Program-made: the position numbers and the translations under genes
Shown here: in pieces, positions 62,521 to 64,000 of the stretch
How the letters are laid out: every line of letters starts with the position of its first letter
Position numbering within the stretch: the stretch's first letter is position 1
NCBI GenBank assembly: GCA_012295275.1
Contig: CM022668.1
Location: 4,007,080 to 4,071,079, forward strand
DNA from: Chrysomallon squamiferum
Lineage: Eukaryota; Mollusca; Gastropoda; Neomphalida; Peltospiridae
Length of the DNA stretch: 64,000 nt
Direction of reading: 5' to 3'
Notes under the pieces: model-generated
The model's input: only the letters and a program-made list of their open reading frames with translations
What the model was told of the DNA's origin: nothing
Database searches by the model: none

Positions 62521-64000
62521 TTTCAGAATGAAATTAATATTCATTATGAAAAAAATATTAATAAAAATAAAGAAAATTGATCAGTTTCAGAAACTAACCG
62601 TGGCACGCAATATTTGTGTGTCTTACCGGAAACACGAATAAAAACAACACACAGCTCAGTTCACGTTCAGCGGGACAAAATGTCACAAATAAGGTTTCAC
62701 TTTTCTTCATGTTTGTTTTCTTCAGAATATTTGCGGTATTTTTGCTTCACAAACACTACTACCACCGCCATAAATGGACAATAACACAAGATAATAATAA
62801 TAATAATAATAATAATACTACTAATAATAATAATAATAATGACCAAAAATATTTTGATAGCAAAGTATTTCAAGAATCAAACTATTAAAACAGTACTATT
62901 TGCATTGCGAATGTAATCTAGCTAAAGTAAATAAATTAATGATGATGATAATATAAAAGAAATAACGAAATAATGAAATGAACATATCAAAACAACAATG
63001 AATAAAAAACAAAAACAACGAAAAAAACTAAGAATACTGTAACATGATATTTTATGAACGCAGAAAGGCCAAGAAAACAGTTATTATAAAATACTGAGAT
63101 GTTAATTTTGTGCTGACAATAACAGCACAGGTGAGCATTACTACACAGATAACAACTGGTAGGAAAAATAATCACATGTAATAAACGTGGTGTTCAATGA
63201 GGTTTGCAGATGTGACCACAAGTTACTGACCTCTGGCCTCTTATTAATTAAATACGTTTCCATTTTCATACTGAGATGATAAACACGATTAACAAACAGT
63301 CTAGCGACGTCTGTCAACAAGCAGCCTTCAATAAGAGCAAGTTTAGGGTTTATCTCAGAGAAGCCGTGTTCGTGTCGAGTTTATTCTCAGATACACAGAT
63401 GTCTAGATGAGATCAGAAATAAACTCAAGAAAATATGCAGAAAATGCACTCATCCGAACTGAGACAGAATTAGGTAAAAACCAAGACGTAATTTGTTAAA
63501 AGTAAGATTTAAATTGATATACAATTCAGTTGGTTGAAACCGAGATAAAGTAGGTTAAGTGTTAAATACAGAGTGTTAATATAATGTATTAATATAAAAA
63601 AGTGTAATCGTTCAAAAATATCATAAACCAAGAAATATTTGTCACATATAAACCAAGAAAAAATTGTTTAATCTCAAGATGCAAAAGAAACACAAAGATC
63701 AATCAGTTAAAACTAAAAATGAATGCAGTAAGTGAAAAAGAACAAAAAATACACAAATTTTAAACTACAGTAATTTAAAACTAAGATAACATCAAGCTAC
63801 AGTGATGAAAACTGAGACAGCAGAAACGTGGTCAAGAGAAATGTTTGAGAAGTCAGTGAAAATGTTTGTAAAGCACACTGCAGCAGCTGGACGACTCTGT
63901 GATCAGACTCGCTGTCAGTGAATGACAGGCCAATTAGACACCAGTCTATTTATATCACACACCTAGAACATTCTGCGCTAAGAGACTCGAAACACTAAGT
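62521..64000. other. Non-coding right end
   Basis: (AAT)n at 62790-62840; otherwise AT-rich unique sequence without a recognisable exon. Confidence 0.6.

Overview
The window looks like nuclear DNA from an invertebrate animal, most likely a mollusc or another spiralian. The evidence is AT-rich non-coding sequence with many long microsatellites, spliced genes, several intronless rhodopsin-class receptor genes of a type expanded in spiralians, and degraded transposons (a LINE with a hairpin 3' end, a MULE, a Tigger/pogo, a tRNA-derived SINE and a MITE). The species is inferred from gene content and was not checked against a database.

Layout. At the left edge (491-1185, minus strand) lie the first two coding exons of a gene I read as TIPIN, the Timeless-interacting replication-fork protein. 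An 86-bp tandem duplication has copied its exon-1 splice donor. From 7.1 to 23.4 kb there are four intronless or single-coding-exon class A GPCR genes: 7154-8221 (+), 14233-15360 (-), 18746-19903 (-) and 22237-23400 (-). The second and third are clear tandem duplicates, and a broken piece of a fifth copy lies between them at 16922-17072. LINE fragments sit between the first and second receptors. From 23.4 to 32 kb there is almost only simple repeat plus a 38-bp and a 43-bp tandem array. A LicD/fukutin-like transferase gene is at 32845-33738 (+). A transposon graveyard follows (MULE 35.0-36.2 kb, SINE 36.7 kb, Tigger relic 37.1-37.9 kb). Two more GPCR genes of different subfamilies lie at 45106-46065 (-) and 61051-62202 (-), with long repeat-rich deserts around them.

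How the parts fit. This is not an operon-like system; the coherent theme is a loose cluster of six peptide-type GPCR genes. Five of the six lack the proline of the TM7 NPxxY motif, and one lacks DRY altogether. Full palindromic CREB sites (TGACGTCA) lie 74-242 bp upstream of the start codons of three of the first four receptors. The site context is shared by the two tandem duplicates, and a MITE has inserted directly beside one site. I did not find a convincing novel molecular system. The best leads are the CRE/receptor association, the duplicated TIPIN donor, the 38-bp array in which most units carry a heat-shock-like and a CRE-half-site-like motif, and a compact CCAAT/CLEAR/CRE promoter-like cluster at 38.4 kb with no obvious gene.
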